64,000 nucleotides of DNA from Oceanobacillus profundus (GTDB lineage Bacteria; Bacillota; Bacilli; Bacillales; Amphibacillaceae). Shown here piece by piece: positions 44,951 to 53,982 of this stretch. The notes beneath the pieces were generated by a model. That model saw only the letters and a list, made by a program, of their open reading frames with translations. It did no database searches and was not told the origin of the DNA. Position 1 is the first letter of the stretch. Every line of letters starts with the position of its first letter. The position numbers and the translations under genes were made by a program. The stretch covers positions 609,335 through 673,334 of the forward strand of contig NZ_QWEH01000001.1 of the NCBI RefSeq assembly GCF_003515705.1. Reading direction: 5' to 3'.

Positions 44951-44978
44951 AAGGGGGCTAATGCAGCTCCCTTTTGTT
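44951..44978 (+). terminator. Terminator after gabD
   Basis: AAGGGGGCT and AGCTCCCTT pair around AATGC, with one mispair, and run into TTGTTTC. Confidence 0.7.
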
Positions 44979-45022
44979 TCTATACGTCTTAGCGAATATT
45001 GGTTATCAGGCAGGTGACGAAA

Positions 45023-46885
45023 ATGAGTGTAGATCAGAAAATAGATCGAAATAAAACAGATAACGAGGGAAGAATCTACTTAGATGATGAGCGGGTAATT
45101 TTAACCTCGTCGGCTGTCTTTGGGATTCTTCGCAAAGATCTGATGGACAATATATCTGAAGAGAGGATGAAGGGGTTTTTAATCCGTTATGGATGGAACC
45201 TTGGAAAAAATGATGCGAAAAATGTGCTTAAAAAGAATCAATCTTCTATTGAAGAGCTCTTGAAAAAGGGACCTGAATTACACATGATGAGAGGTTTTAC
45301 AAAAGTAAAACGAGTCGATTTACAACTGGATTATGATGAAGATGGGCAGATAGAAGGTGTTCACGTAGAGGGATTCTGGTCTGGATCTTATGAAGCAGAG
45401 GAATTTATCGAGCAGTTTGGCAATTCAGATGCTGCTGTATGCTATACCCTAGTTGGTTATGCAAGTGGCTACTACTCCGAAATATGCAAAAAAACGGTTG
45501 TATTTAAAGAAGTGGCATGCAAAGCGATAGGCGCCGATAATTGCTATTATGTTGGAAAAACAATACCTGAGTGGAACGGTTCAATTGAAAAAGAATTAAA
45601 GTACTATCATGATGAACCAATTGTTCGGGAACTTGAGATCACCTATGAAAAATTGCTTGAGGAACGGAATAATTTTGAAAAGACGTTTACCATTCATGAG
45701 CGTCTTACACAAGAATTTACAAACGGGAATGATCTACAAACGATTGCAGATGCGATCTATGAAGAGATCGGTATACCAATATTAATAGAAAATGCAGACA
45801 TTTCACCATTAGCAGGTTCGGGATTTCCCTCTGACTTTTTCACGAATGGTTATTTGGATTTTAAGTCAGCAGTACATATCCAACAAAAGGAAAAGGATTA
45901 TCAGACAAGGGAAATTTCTGATGGAGTAAACCAATATCTTACAACGCCAATTATGCTGCAGCGAAAGTGTTTTGGTTTCTGTTCGTTTATATACGAAGTA
46001 AATCAACCGGTTACTAAAGTCGACCTCATGATTTTAGAAAGAGTTGCTTCTGTCTGTTCGCTTTACATTTTAAACGAGAAAACAACATTTGAAGCAGTAG
46101 AACGGATAAAAGGGCACTTTCTCGATCAGATTATCGACGGAGGTCATCTCACAGAAAAAGAAATTCTAACAAGAGGAAAATATATACAAACAGATTTAAA
46201 TGCTCCATATTGTATTGCTGCATTGAAATATGATAATGGAAATGCTGGTTCAGAAAACGGATTGTTTATACATGATCAAGTGATTGAAAGTGTACAGCAT
46301 TTCTTTAAAAACCGGTTTAATGTGTTAATTGGACAGCGTTCAGGCATACTCGTTCTTCTTATTCAAAAAGATCATAACCAGAAGACAATGAAGGAAGTTT
46401 GCCAGTCACTGCTTGATTATTTAAAAAAGGAATTTCCGCCCAGTGTTTTTCGAATGGGGGCAAGCACATTGTCTGAAAGTATTCAACAAGCGAGTGAGTA
46501 TTACAAAGAAGCGATGACAGCGCTGAAAATGACCGATGCATCAGAGGAAATCATGTTTTTTAAAGACATCAGTGTCGCAGGTCTGCTCATACATTCCAAA
46601 GATAAACAGGCAGTGATACAAAAGGCAAAACATCTTCTTGGACCAATTTATGCGAAGAAAGATGAAAGCGCCGAATTAATTAAAACGCTATACGTATTTC
46701 TCGCAAACGGAGGAAACCTGGAAAAGTCTATGGATGAGCTGTGTCTTTCGATGAGCGGGTTAAGATATCGAATAAGAAGGTTAGAAGAAATGTTAGGAAA
46801 AGATCTTCGCCAGCCTGCTGTAACGTATGAACTTTTACTCACGTTACAAGTTCTTGATGCAGAGGAAGAAATCATTTTAAAGTAA
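45023..46885 (+). CDS. Aromatic-responsive regulator: XylR_N + V4R sensor fused to a PucR-type HTH
   Basis: A 620-residue protein. Residues about 10-105 resemble the XylR/DmpR N-terminal aromatic-binding domain (FGILRKDLMDNISEERMKGF). Residues about 110-185 form a V4R domain ending ACKAIGADNCYYVGK with conserved cysteines. A linker helix and a GAF-like segment follow (about 220-355). The C-terminus has a PucR/CdaR output module with LYVFLANGGNLEKSMDELC and LRYRIRRLEEMLG. There is no AAA+ sigma-54 domain, unlike XylR or DmpR. The ATG follows AGGTGACGAAA. It sits between the hpa genes and hpaB2 and probably senses a phenolic effector to activate one or both. Confidence 0.78.
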   Translation: MSVDQKIDRNKTDNEGRIYLDDERVILTSSAVFGILRKDLMDNISEERMKGFLIRYGWNLGKNDAKNVLKKNQSSIEELLKKGPELHMMRGFTKVKRVDLQLDYDEDGQIEGVHVEGFWSGSYEAEEFIEQFGNSDAAVCYTLVGYASGYYSEICKKTVVFKEVACKAIGADNCYYVGKTIPEWNGSIEKELKYYHDEPIVRELEITYEKLLEERNNFEKTFTIHERLTQEFTNGNDLQTIADAIYEEIGIPILIENADISPLAGSGFPSDFFTNGYLDFKSAVHIQQKEKDYQTREISDGVNQYLTTPIMLQRKCFGFCSFIYEVNQPVTKVDLMILERVASVCSLYILNEKTTFEAVERIKGHFLDQIIDGGHLTEKEILTRGKYIQTDLNAPYCIAALKYDNGNAGSENGLFIHDQVIESVQHFFKNRFNVLIGQRSGILVLLIQKDHNQKTMKEVCQSLLDYLKKEFPPSVFRMGASTLSESIQQASEYYKEAMTALKMTDASEEIMFFKDISVAGLLIHSKDKQAVIQKAKHLLGPIYAKKDESAELIKTLYVFLANGGNLEKSMDELCLSMSGLRYRIRRLEEMLGKDLRQPAVTYELLLTLQVLDAEEEIILK

Positions 46886-47030
46886 AATGGAATTGAACAG
46901 AAATTGTTCGTTTTATCCATAGAGGATAAACACTAATTGTTGTAGAACGATAGTTGCCTCCTTGATAATCTTACCTTAAGGAAAAATTATACCATATTAT
47001 AATATCTATTATTTTGGAGGTTATACAACA

Positions 47031-48548
47031 ATGATGAATGGCAAGGAGTATTTAGAAAGTCTGCGCGATGGTCGTCACGTATATTTGAACGGTGAGAAAA
47101 TTGATGATGTAACAACCCATCCAGCATATCGCAATGCCGCAAGATCGATAGCCCAGCTGTATGATGCCATGCATGATCCAGAAAAAAAAGATACGATCAC
47201 AACGAAATCAGATGTTGGTGATTTTCGTACACATAAGTTTTTCAAAGCATCTACAAGTGCTAAAGAATTGCTTGAAGCGCGTGATGCAATGGCCGAGTGG
47301 ACGAGATATAGCTATGGATTTATGGGACGTACTCCGGATTATAAAGCAGCATTTTTAGGATCGCTTGGTCCATATGCAGATTTCTATAAAGGATTTGAAG
47401 ATAATGCAAGGAGATGGTATAAAAAAGGACAGGAAGAAGTTCCTTTCTGTAACCATACGATTGTAAATCCACAATTGGACAGACATAAGCCACTTCATGA
47501 AAATAAAGATGTATTCGTACGGGCTGTTGGAGAAAGAGATAATGGTATTATTGTAAGCGGTGCCAAGATGGTTGGAACTTCTGCAGCTCTTACCCATTAT
47601 AATTTTGTTGCGAACTACTCCCCACAAGATTTAGGTGAAGGTGACCAAAGCCATGCATTAATCTTTTTTGTGCCAATGAATGCGCCTGGTGTAAAAGTAA
47701 TCAGTCGTCAATCTTACGAAGAAATGGCTGCAAAGCAAGGCAGCCCATATGATTATCCATTATCAAGCCGTTTTGACGAAAACGATGCCATTATTATTTT
47801 AGATAATGTTCTGATACCATGGGAAGACGTTTTAACTTACAATAATGTGGAAATAGCAAATGGGTTTAGACCACAAACAGGCTGGCTGAATCGTTACACA
47901 TTCCAAGGCTGTACGCGCTTTGCGGTGAAGCTTGACTTTATGGTTGGCATGCTGCTTAAAGCAACTGAAGTCGCTGGAACGAATAACTTCCGCGGTGTAC
48001 AGGCAAGAATCGGTGAGGTCATCTCCTATCGCAATATGTTTTGGGCTATTTCTACAGCAATGGCACTTGATCCAGAAGATGGTCCAGAAGGTTATAAACT
48101 CCCGAATTCAACCTATGCAACTGCATATCGTACATTTGCACCGACCGTATGGCCAATCATCAAAAATACATTTAACGAAGTAGTAGCAGGTGGTTTGATA
48201 TCTCTCCCTTCGAGCACTCAGGATTTCCTTAACCCTGAACTGCGCCCGTACATTGACCAATACTATAAAGGAACGGGTGTAAGCGCAGAAGAAAGAGTAA
48301 AGCTTTTGAAAATGGTTTGGGATGCAACAGGAACTGAATTTGGCGGACGTAATGAATTGTATGAAATAAACTATGCCGGCAACAACGAAGGAATACGATT
48401 GGATGCACTGAAGATGGCTAATACAGCAGGCCAAACAGATATATACAAATCATTCGTTGAAAGAGCAATGAATGATTACGACCTTAACGGTTGGACAAAT
48501 GATACGTGGGTTAATCCAGATAAGGAAATACAAAAACTGTTTATTTAA
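47031..48548 (+). CDS. Second HpaB-family flavin-dependent oxygenase
   Basis: A 505-residue paralogue of the 34-kb HpaB. It shares GKEYLESLRDGRHVYLNGE, DDVTTHPAYRNAARSIAQLYD, YGFMGRTPDYKA, LDNVLIPWEDVL and FGGRNELYEINYAGN. The substrate loop region (FVANYSPQDLGEGDQSHAL) differs clearly from HpaB. Related enzymes hydroxylate phenols, nitrophenol or other aromatics. No reductase gene is adjacent, so it probably shares hpaC. It lies right behind the XylR_N-type regulator, its likely activator. The ATG follows TTGGAGGTTATACAACA. Confidence 0.87.
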   Translation: MMNGKEYLESLRDGRHVYLNGEKIDDVTTHPAYRNAARSIAQLYDAMHDPEKKDTITTKSDVGDFRTHKFFKASTSAKELLEARDAMAEWTRYSYGFMGRTPDYKAAFLGSLGPYADFYKGFEDNARRWYKKGQEEVPFCNHTIVNPQLDRHKPLHENKDVFVRAVGERDNGIIVSGAKMVGTSAALTHYNFVANYSPQDLGEGDQSHALIFFVPMNAPGVKVISRQSYEEMAAKQGSPYDYPLSSRFDENDAIIILDNVLIPWEDVLTYNNVEIANGFRPQTGWLNRYTFQGCTRFAVKLDFMVGMLLKATEVAGTNNFRGVQARIGEVISYRNMFWAISTAMALDPEDGPEGYKLPNSTYATAYRTFAPTVWPIIKNTFNEVVAGGLISLPSSTQDFLNPELRPYIDQYYKGTGVSAEERVKLLKMVWDATGTEFGGRNELYEINYAGNNEGIRLDALKMANTAGQTDIYKSFVERAMNDYDLNGWTNDTWVNPDKEIQKLFI

Positions 48549-48562
48549 AATCCAAATTTTAT

Positions 48563-48592
48563 ACTTCCTTCTCATGTGAGAAGGAAGTGTTT
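48563..48592 (+). terminator. Terminator after the second hpaB-like gene
   Basis: ACTTCCTTCTCA and TGAGAAGGAAGT form a stem with a minimal loop, followed by GTTTATTG. Confidence 0.8.
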
Positions 48593-48626
48593 ATTGTTTA
48601 TCTAGTAGTAGTAGTAGATGGAAAGG

Positions 48627-48771
48627 TGCGATTAGGCGTCATAGTGGGATGGCATGTTGCGATAATATTGGATTAGGTGTCATAGTAAGATGGAATGGGT
48701 GCGATAGTATTGGATTAGGTGTCATAGTGGGATGGAATGGTTGCGATAGTATTGCGTTTGGTGTCAAAGTA
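48627..48771 (+). repeat. 42-bp tandem repeat, about 3.5 copies
   Basis: Units start at 48658, 48700 and 48742 with a period of exactly 42 bp. Each begins TGCGATAGTATTGGATTAGG or a close variant and continues with a GTCATAGT...GATGGAATG segment. A first, 11-base-shorter unit starts at 48627 and the last unit is cut off after GTGTCAAAGT. It is preceded by a short GTA triplet run (48604-48616). It lies in the 470-base gap 48549-49018, which otherwise holds a terminator, very AT-rich sequence and a cre-like site; no gene is visible. Confidence 0.85.
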
Positions 48772-48920
48772 TCCTTAATCTCATTGAAAATATTTTTATA
48801 TCATGCTCTAATCTAATCTGTTTAAAACTTCCTACCATTTATATAAAAATATTAAATTTATATTGTTTTTATATATAATATTATATATAATTCAATATAT
48901 TATAACTAAATATTTAAAAA

Positions 48921-48934
48921 TGTAAGCGATTTCC
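48921..48934 (+). promoter_or_regulatory. Candidate cre site (CcpA) before the second TRAP operon
   Basis: TGTAAGCGATTTCC matches cre at 13 of 14 positions (final C for A), 85 bases before the TRAP binding-protein gene. Upstream, 48880-48900 is a run of AT palindromes (TATATAATATTATATA). Confidence 0.5.
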
Positions 48935-49018
48935 TTCGAGGCAGTTTTTGTCTGACTAAATTTTAAGCTTAGACGAAGAAATTAAAGTTATTAGTGCATG
49001 AAAGAGAGGAGAATACTT

Positions 49019-50092
49019 ATGCAATTCAGTTTTATTAGGAATATAGTTCTGCTGATTGTGTTGTTATTTTTTGTATTGGCACTAGCTTCCTGTGATAGCA
49101 CACTGGCTTTCAAACCGGAAAATTCAGTAGAGGAAAATCATAATTTAATTGTTTCTCACTTCCAGCCAGGGAATCACCCTATTCAAACAAAAATTTTTAA
49201 TGGTCTTGCTTCTGATCTGCATGAACAGACAGACGGAAGAATTACGATGGAATTTTATCCATCGAATACATTAGGTGATGCCGGGTCGCAATATGATATG
49301 GCTGTAACAAGAGAAGCGGATATTGCATTAAGTGTTTATGGTTACTCACCAGGAAGATTTCCGCTCGTGACAATTATGGAACTGCCTTTTCTAGCGGAGT
49401 CCGCCGAACATGCATCGGAAATACTAATGACATTATATGAAGAGTTTCCGGAAATGCAGGAAGAACATGCAGACACGTACCCATTATTTCTTTTCTCTGC
49501 CGAACCAGCTCAGATTATAAGTAAAGATTTTAAAATTGAAACACCAGACGATATGAAAGGTCTGCGTGTGCGTTCTCCATCCCCGATGGCAAACAAAATT
49601 ATAGAAGCATTAGGGGCTACACCAATTTCCATGCCAATGGGAGATGTTTATGAATCGTTGGAAAGAGGCGTAATTGATGCAGCCGTCGTACCTTTTGAAA
49701 CCCTTTACAATTATAGCTTTCATGAAGTAACAAATTACATTACTATCGGCGACTTCTCTGCGACACCATTTTTTAGTGTGATGAGTCAGAAAACGTATGA
49801 TAATTTCAGCGAAGGGGATCAGCAAATACTAGATAATTTAATAGGTAAAGAGTTAGCAAAAAAAGCTGGAAGTGTCTATGATGTGGACGGAAAAATTGGC
49901 CTTGAGACGGCAATTGAAAGTGGTGCTGAAGTGATTGAACTAGAAGGTGATGCATTAATCCCATGGCAAGAGGCATTGGAGCCAATGGTTGATGAGTGGA
50001 TTAAAGAAAGAACGGAAGAAGGCTATCCTGCTCAGGAAATCTATGACCGGGCAATGGAATTGAAAGAGGAACTGAGTGAGAGGGAGGAGTAG
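49019..50092 (+). CDS. TRAP transporter substrate-binding lipoprotein (DctP family)
   Basis: A 357-residue binding protein with a signal peptide ending in a lipobox (LALASC, Cys25). DctP features are GRITMEFYPSNTLGD, MKGLRVRSPSPMANKIIEALGATPISMPMGDVYESLERGVIDA, here referred to as residues about 178-222, and AVVPFE. The ATG follows GAGAGGAGAATACTT; an ATG 21 bases upstream lacks a signal. It is followed by its permease genes. The substrate may be an aromatic or dicarboxylic acid given the hpa cluster beside it. Confidence 0.88.
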   Translation: MQFSFIRNIVLLIVLLFFVLALASCDSTLAFKPENSVEENHNLIVSHFQPGNHPIQTKIFNGLASDLHEQTDGRITMEFYPSNTLGDAGSQYDMAVTREADIALSVYGYSPGRFPLVTIMELPFLAESAEHASEILMTLYEEFPEMQEEHADTYPLFLFSAEPAQIISKDFKIETPDDMKGLRVRSPSPMANKIIEALGATPISMPMGDVYESLERGVIDAAVVPFETLYNYSFHEVTNYITIGDFSATPFFSVMSQKTYDNFSEGDQQILDNLIGKELAKKAGSVYDVDGKIGLETAIESGAEVIELEGDALIPWQEALEPMVDEWIKERTEEGYPAQEIYDRAMELKEELSEREE

Positions 50093-50096
50093 TAAG

Positions 50097-50576
50097 GTGG
50101 AGAGGATTATAACGAAATTAAATGCTGGACTACTTTATATTGCCCAAGCTGTTTTAATTATTATGGTATTCTTAGTCACCGCAGATGTGCTTGGCCGCTG
50201 GCTGTTCAGTCAGCCAATAACGGGAGCCGTAGAACTTACAGAACTTGGACTATCCATGGTTATTTTCTTGAGCATTGGTTATACCCATTTAAAAGAAGAA
50301 CATATTTCAATTGACTTCTTGGTGGAACGATTCCCTGAAAAAGCTCAATGGATAGTAGAGGGGTTTATTAATTTAATTATTATGGCAGTGATGGTGCTAA
50401 TGGCTTTAAGTCTGTTCTGGTATGCTGAGCGCTTGCTTACTTCTGGTACAGTCACAGGAGACTTAGGCCTTCCAATCTACTTATTCGCTGCAGTGTCAGG
50501 AATTGGATCAATTGTATTTGCCTTAACTGCATTATTATTAGCTATCAAATACGTTGCAAAGGTGGGTGGAAAATGA
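50097..50576 (+). CDS. TRAP transporter small permease (DctQ family)
   Basis: A 159-residue four-helix membrane protein (VTADVLGRWLF, VELTELGLSMVIFLSIGYTH, KEEHISIDFLV). The GTG at 50097 has GGGAGGAG seven bases upstream, which itself overlaps the end of the binding-protein gene. Its stop codon overlaps the next start. Confidence 0.87.
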   Translation: MERIITKLNAGLLYIAQAVLIIMVFLVTADVLGRWLFSQPITGAVELTELGLSMVIFLSIGYTHLKEEHISIDFLVERFPEKAQWIVEGFINLIIMAVMVLMALSLFWYAERLLTSGTVTGDLGLPIYLFAAVSGIGSIVFALTALLLAIKYVAKVGGK

Positions 50577-51877
50577 GTCCAGAAATTATTGGTTTCTTAG
50601 GGATTATTGCGATTCTAATCTTATTTTTTTTGAAAATCCCAGTGGCTATTTCCCTAATTATAGTCAGTTTGCTAGGAACAACTTTAATTAGAGGCTGGGA
50701 TGTTGCTTTTGCGCAATTGGGAAGAACCCCATTTGATACGTCCAGCAACTATTCACTAAGTGTTATTCCATTATTTATTTTGATGGGTATGATTTTATCA
50801 TATACAGGAATTGGGAAAGACTTATATAGAATGGTGGATAGTTGGATTGGGCACTTACATGGTGGTCTTGCGATGGCGACAATTGGCACAGCAGCTATTT
50901 TCTCATCTATTTCAGGCTCCCTAAATGCAACGACTGCAACAGTAGCAAAAATTGCCTTGCCGGAAATGAAAAAATACAAATATAAACCAGGGTTATCGAC
51001 TTCAAGTGTTGCTGCAGGCGGAACACTTGGCATTTTAATTCCCCCGAGTGTTATTTTGATTTTATACGGAATCCTGACAAGAGAACCAATTGGTGCGTTA
51101 TTAATTTCGGGTATCATTCCAGGTATTTTACAGATTGTTATTTTTATCATTACAATTTATGTTCTTGTTCGTAAAGATCCTTCCATTGCACCGCCGAGAG
51201 AGGGGAAAGCAAGTAATGCTGAAAGGTTACATACGCTTAAAAATATTTGGCCATTTATGGGGCTGTTTTTAGTTAGTATTGGCGGTATTTATTTAGGTGT
51301 TTTTACTCCGACTGAAGCAGCTGGAGTGGGGGCGTTTGGCGCGCTTTTGTTTGCTTTAATTTCCAGAAAACTTACGTGGGAAAGTTTGAAAGGATCACTA
51401 AATGAATCTGTTCGATTAACTGCGTTTATTTTCTTTATTTTGATTGGTGCTAATTTATTTGGCCAATTTTTGGCAATCAGCAGAATTCCTGTCATGCTTA
51501 CCACATATGTTGGAAATCTTGATTTGAACCCATATATTATCCTTATCGGTATTCTTGTTGTATTGCTTTTACTTGGGTGTTTTATTGAAAGTTTAGCTTT
51601 AATCGTGATCACATTGCCTATCCTTTATCCGATTATTACGGAATTAGGATTTAATGGGATTTGGTTTGGTGTAATTATGATTATGGTTATTAACATCGGT
51701 GCATTAACACCACCGCTTGGAATAAGTGTATATGTTATTAAAGGCGTAGCAAGAAATATTCCGCTGCAGACGATCTTCAGAGGCGTCGTTCCGATGATTA
51801 TCGCAATGATTGTATGTGTAGCGATTCTAGTTGTTTTTCCCCAGATCGTTACTATATTGCCAGATTTGATGAACTGA
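50573..51877 (+). CDS. TRAP transporter large permease (DctM family)
   Basis: A 434-residue permease with about 12 segments. Motifs: LKIPVAISLIIVSLLGT, VIPLFILMGMILSYTG, ISGSLNATTATVAKIALPEM, AAGGTLGILIPPSVILILYG and GVFTPTEAAGVGAFGAL. It starts in an ATGA overlap with the small permease gene and is followed by a terminator. It is the second TRAP system of the window. Confidence 0.92.
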   Translation: MSPEIIGFLGIIAILILFFLKIPVAISLIIVSLLGTTLIRGWDVAFAQLGRTPFDTSSNYSLSVIPLFILMGMILSYTGIGKDLYRMVDSWIGHLHGGLAMATIGTAAIFSSISGSLNATTATVAKIALPEMKKYKYKPGLSTSSVAAGGTLGILIPPSVILILYGILTREPIGALLISGIIPGILQIVIFIITIYVLVRKDPSIAPPREGKASNAERLHTLKNIWPFMGLFLVSIGGIYLGVFTPTEAAGVGAFGALLFALISRKLTWESLKGSLNESVRLTAFIFFILIGANLFGQFLAISRIPVMLTTYVGNLDLNPYIILIGILVVLLLLGCFIESLALIVITLPILYPIITELGFNGIWFGVIMIMVINIGALTPPLGISVYVIKGVARNIPLQTIFRGVVPMIIAMIVCVAILVVFPQIVTILPDLMN

Positions 51878-51932
51878 TCATTTTTAATGGATAACCAAGC
51901 GGAAAGAGAAACTTGCTTATCCATGTTCAATG

Positions 51933-51968
51933 AAGGATAGAGATGCTAGTCGGTCTCTATCCTTTTTT
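51933..51968 (+). terminator. Terminator of the second TRAP operon
   Basis: AAGGATAGAGA and TCTCTATCCTT form a perfect 11-bp stem with a 10-base loop and a seven-T run. Confidence 0.92.
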
Positions 51969-52064
51969 TAGATAGGATTTAATTATCGAAATTTGATTGT
52001 AGAACCTTGGTAAGCTAAGAGCATTTACTGGAGAAAGATGCAGCTATTATCGCGTTCAAAAAAC

Positions 52065-52706
52065 TCACTCACCCTTCTTAATCTCATCCAAATAACTATA
52101 AATCGTAACCCTCGACGTATTCAATTTCTCAGCTACTTTATCAATAGCTCCTTTAATCAGAAATATCCCCTTTTCATCCATGAATTTTACAATCTGTATT
52201 TTTTCTTTCCTCTTAAGATGTTCAACATCATAACCTTTAATAATGGAATCAATGATTTCATCAGCGATCTCGACGACATTGTCTCTCTGAACCTCAGCTG
52301 TTGGTTTAGTTTCCTCTCCAAATGTCATCATATCCTCAACGAACTCTTGTACATGGGAAAGAGAATTTAAACGATAATTAATACATAGTGCTCCTTTGAC
52401 TTTTCCAGATCCATCTCGGATCAGAGATGTAGAAGATTTTATAGATTCTTTGTTGTGGTCAGATGTCTCGTAACCCGCCACAAAATCTTCATTAAATTGT
52501 CCAGACAAGAGTACTTCTCGAATCAAATGATCAAATGATTGACCAACTTTCCTGCCAGTAACATGATTGTTTACAGCGAATATCACAGAGTTTTGAGGAG
52601 TTGTTAAGTCGTGAACAACAACCTCACAATTTCTTCCAAACGTTTTAGCAATCATTTTTGCTGCAGTAATATAGGGGTTAAAAAATTCTATCGACACTAA
52701 AATCAC
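52065..52706 (-). CDS. YheO/DauR-type PAS-HTH transcriptional regulator
   Basis: A 213-residue regulator. The N-terminal YheO-like PAS domain is recognisable (AAKMIAKTFGRNCEVVVHDL, NHVTGRKVGQ, LIRDGSGKVKGALCINY). The C-terminal HTH is KGAIDKVAEKLNTSRVTIYSYLDE. It starts with GTG close to AAGGAG on the minus strand (another GTG nine bases downstream is possible). It is divergent from a PLP-enzyme/RidA operon, its likely target. DauR, of this family, represses D-arginine use, which suits the D-amino acid enzyme in that operon. Confidence 0.83.
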   Translation of the reverse strand: MILVSIEFFNPYITAAKMIAKTFGRNCEVVVHDLTTPQNSVIFAVNNHVTGRKVGQSFDHLIREVLLSGQFNEDFVAGYETSDHNKESIKSSTSLIRDGSGKVKGALCINYRLNSLSHVQEFVEDMMTFGEETKPTAEVQRDNVVEIADEIIDSIIKGYDVEHLKRKEKIQIVKFMDEKGIFLIKGAIDKVAEKLNTSRVTIYSYLDEIKKGE

Positions 52707-52841
52707 AATCTCCTTCGTTGTAAAACGTATAATTTTTTATTGACTTGCATTAATTTTATAGATAAAGTTATATATATAATATATTTTCACCTCATTATAT
52801 ATAAAAAATTACATAATAACAAGTTGTAGGAGTGATCATGC

Positions 52842-53954
52842 ATGAAGGTGAAATACAAGTGCAGCCAATGTGGTGAAACTCATGATCCACAAACGTTTAT
52901 TCACAAATGTCCATGTGGAGGGCTTTTAGATATAACTCCGTTTGATGTCGATTTTCCACTTGAAAAAATTAAACAACGAACACCTTCTCTGTGGCGTTAT
53001 GAGGAAGCACTTCCGTTCAGTAAATCTCAGCAGGTTACGTTAGGAGAAGGCTTTACATCAATGGTTTCAACTGATGATTCTAATAACGTTTTCTTTAAAA
53101 TGGATTATATGATGCCTACCCTTTCATTCAAGGATCGTGGTGCATCCATGCTTATTACAGCGGCGAAAGCGTTACATGTAAAGCGAATTGTAGCAGATAG
53201 TAGCGGGAATGCAGGAACAGCAATTGCTGCTTATGCATCCAAGGCTGGTATAAAGTGTGACATATTCGTTCCAGCTAGTACGTCACCAAATAAATTAACC
53301 CAAATTAAAGCGCATGGAGCACAATTACATTTAATCCCTGGAACGAGAGAAGATACGGCAGAAGCTGCAGTAAAGGAAGTAGAAGAAAGTGGAAGTTTTT
53401 ATGCAAGTCATGTTTACAACCCTTTTTTCTATCAAGGAACCAAAACCTATGCATATGAAATTTGGGAGGAGATGAATGGGAATGTTCCGGATGTGATTGT
53501 CGTACCAGTTGGAAATGGCACGCTGTTGTTAGGGGCGTACTATGGCTTTAAAGATTTATATGATAAAGGATTAATTCCTAGTATCCCTAAATTTGTTGCC
53601 ATTCAAGCGGAAGGGTGTGCACCTTTACTTAAGGCATTCCAAGCAGGTTCAGAGCACATAGAACCCATTGAAACAGTAGGAACACAAGCAGAAGGGATTG
53701 CAATTGCTAATCCAGCAAGACATTACCAAATCTTGCAGGTCATAAAAGAAACTGGTGGAGAAATTATAGCTGCACCAGAAAATACGATTGAGAGTGCAAG
53801 AAAAGCGCTAGCACATCAAGGGTTCTTCGTCGAACCAACATCGGCTGCAACTTATGCAGGATATCTTGCATATATCGCGCAAGAAGGAAGCAATGTGGAA
53901 AATCAAACGATGGTTATTCCTTTATGTGGAGCAGGTATTAAGGCGGCTAAGTAA
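52842..53954 (+). CDS. Threonine-synthase-like PLP-dependent enzyme
   Basis: A 370-residue fold-type II PLP enzyme. A short Zn-ribbon-like N-terminus (CSQCGETH...CPCGG) is followed by the PLP lysine in LSFKDRGASML, the DSSGNAGTAIAAYA loop and VVPVGNGTLLLGAY. It is similar to threonine synthase but lies outside a threonine biosynthesis context. The next gene is a RidA deaminase, the usual helper of PLP dehydratases that release enamines, so an ammonia-lyase activity on a hydroxy or diamino acid is a fair alternative. A divergent regulator lies 135 bases upstream. Confidence 0.82.
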   Translation: MKVKYKCSQCGETHDPQTFIHKCPCGGLLDITPFDVDFPLEKIKQRTPSLWRYEEALPFSKSQQVTLGEGFTSMVSTDDSNNVFFKMDYMMPTLSFKDRGASMLITAAKALHVKRIVADSSGNAGTAIAAYASKAGIKCDIFVPASTSPNKLTQIKAHGAQLHLIPGTREDTAEAAVKEVEESGSFYASHVYNPFFYQGTKTYAYEIWEEMNGNVPDVIVVPVGNGTLLLGAYYGFKDLYDKGLIPSIPKFVAIQAEGCAPLLKAFQAGSEHIEPIETVGTQAEGIAIANPARHYQILQVIKETGGEIIAAPENTIESARKALAHQGFFVEPTSAATYAGYLAYIAQEGSNVENQTMVIPLCGAGIKAAK

Positions 53955-53982
53955 ATAAAAGGTGATGCGGGGGGATGTTAAA

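Noticed and set aside
48627..48771. CRISPR array
   Set aside because: The tandem 42-bp units are contiguous, without unique spacers, and no cas genes are present.
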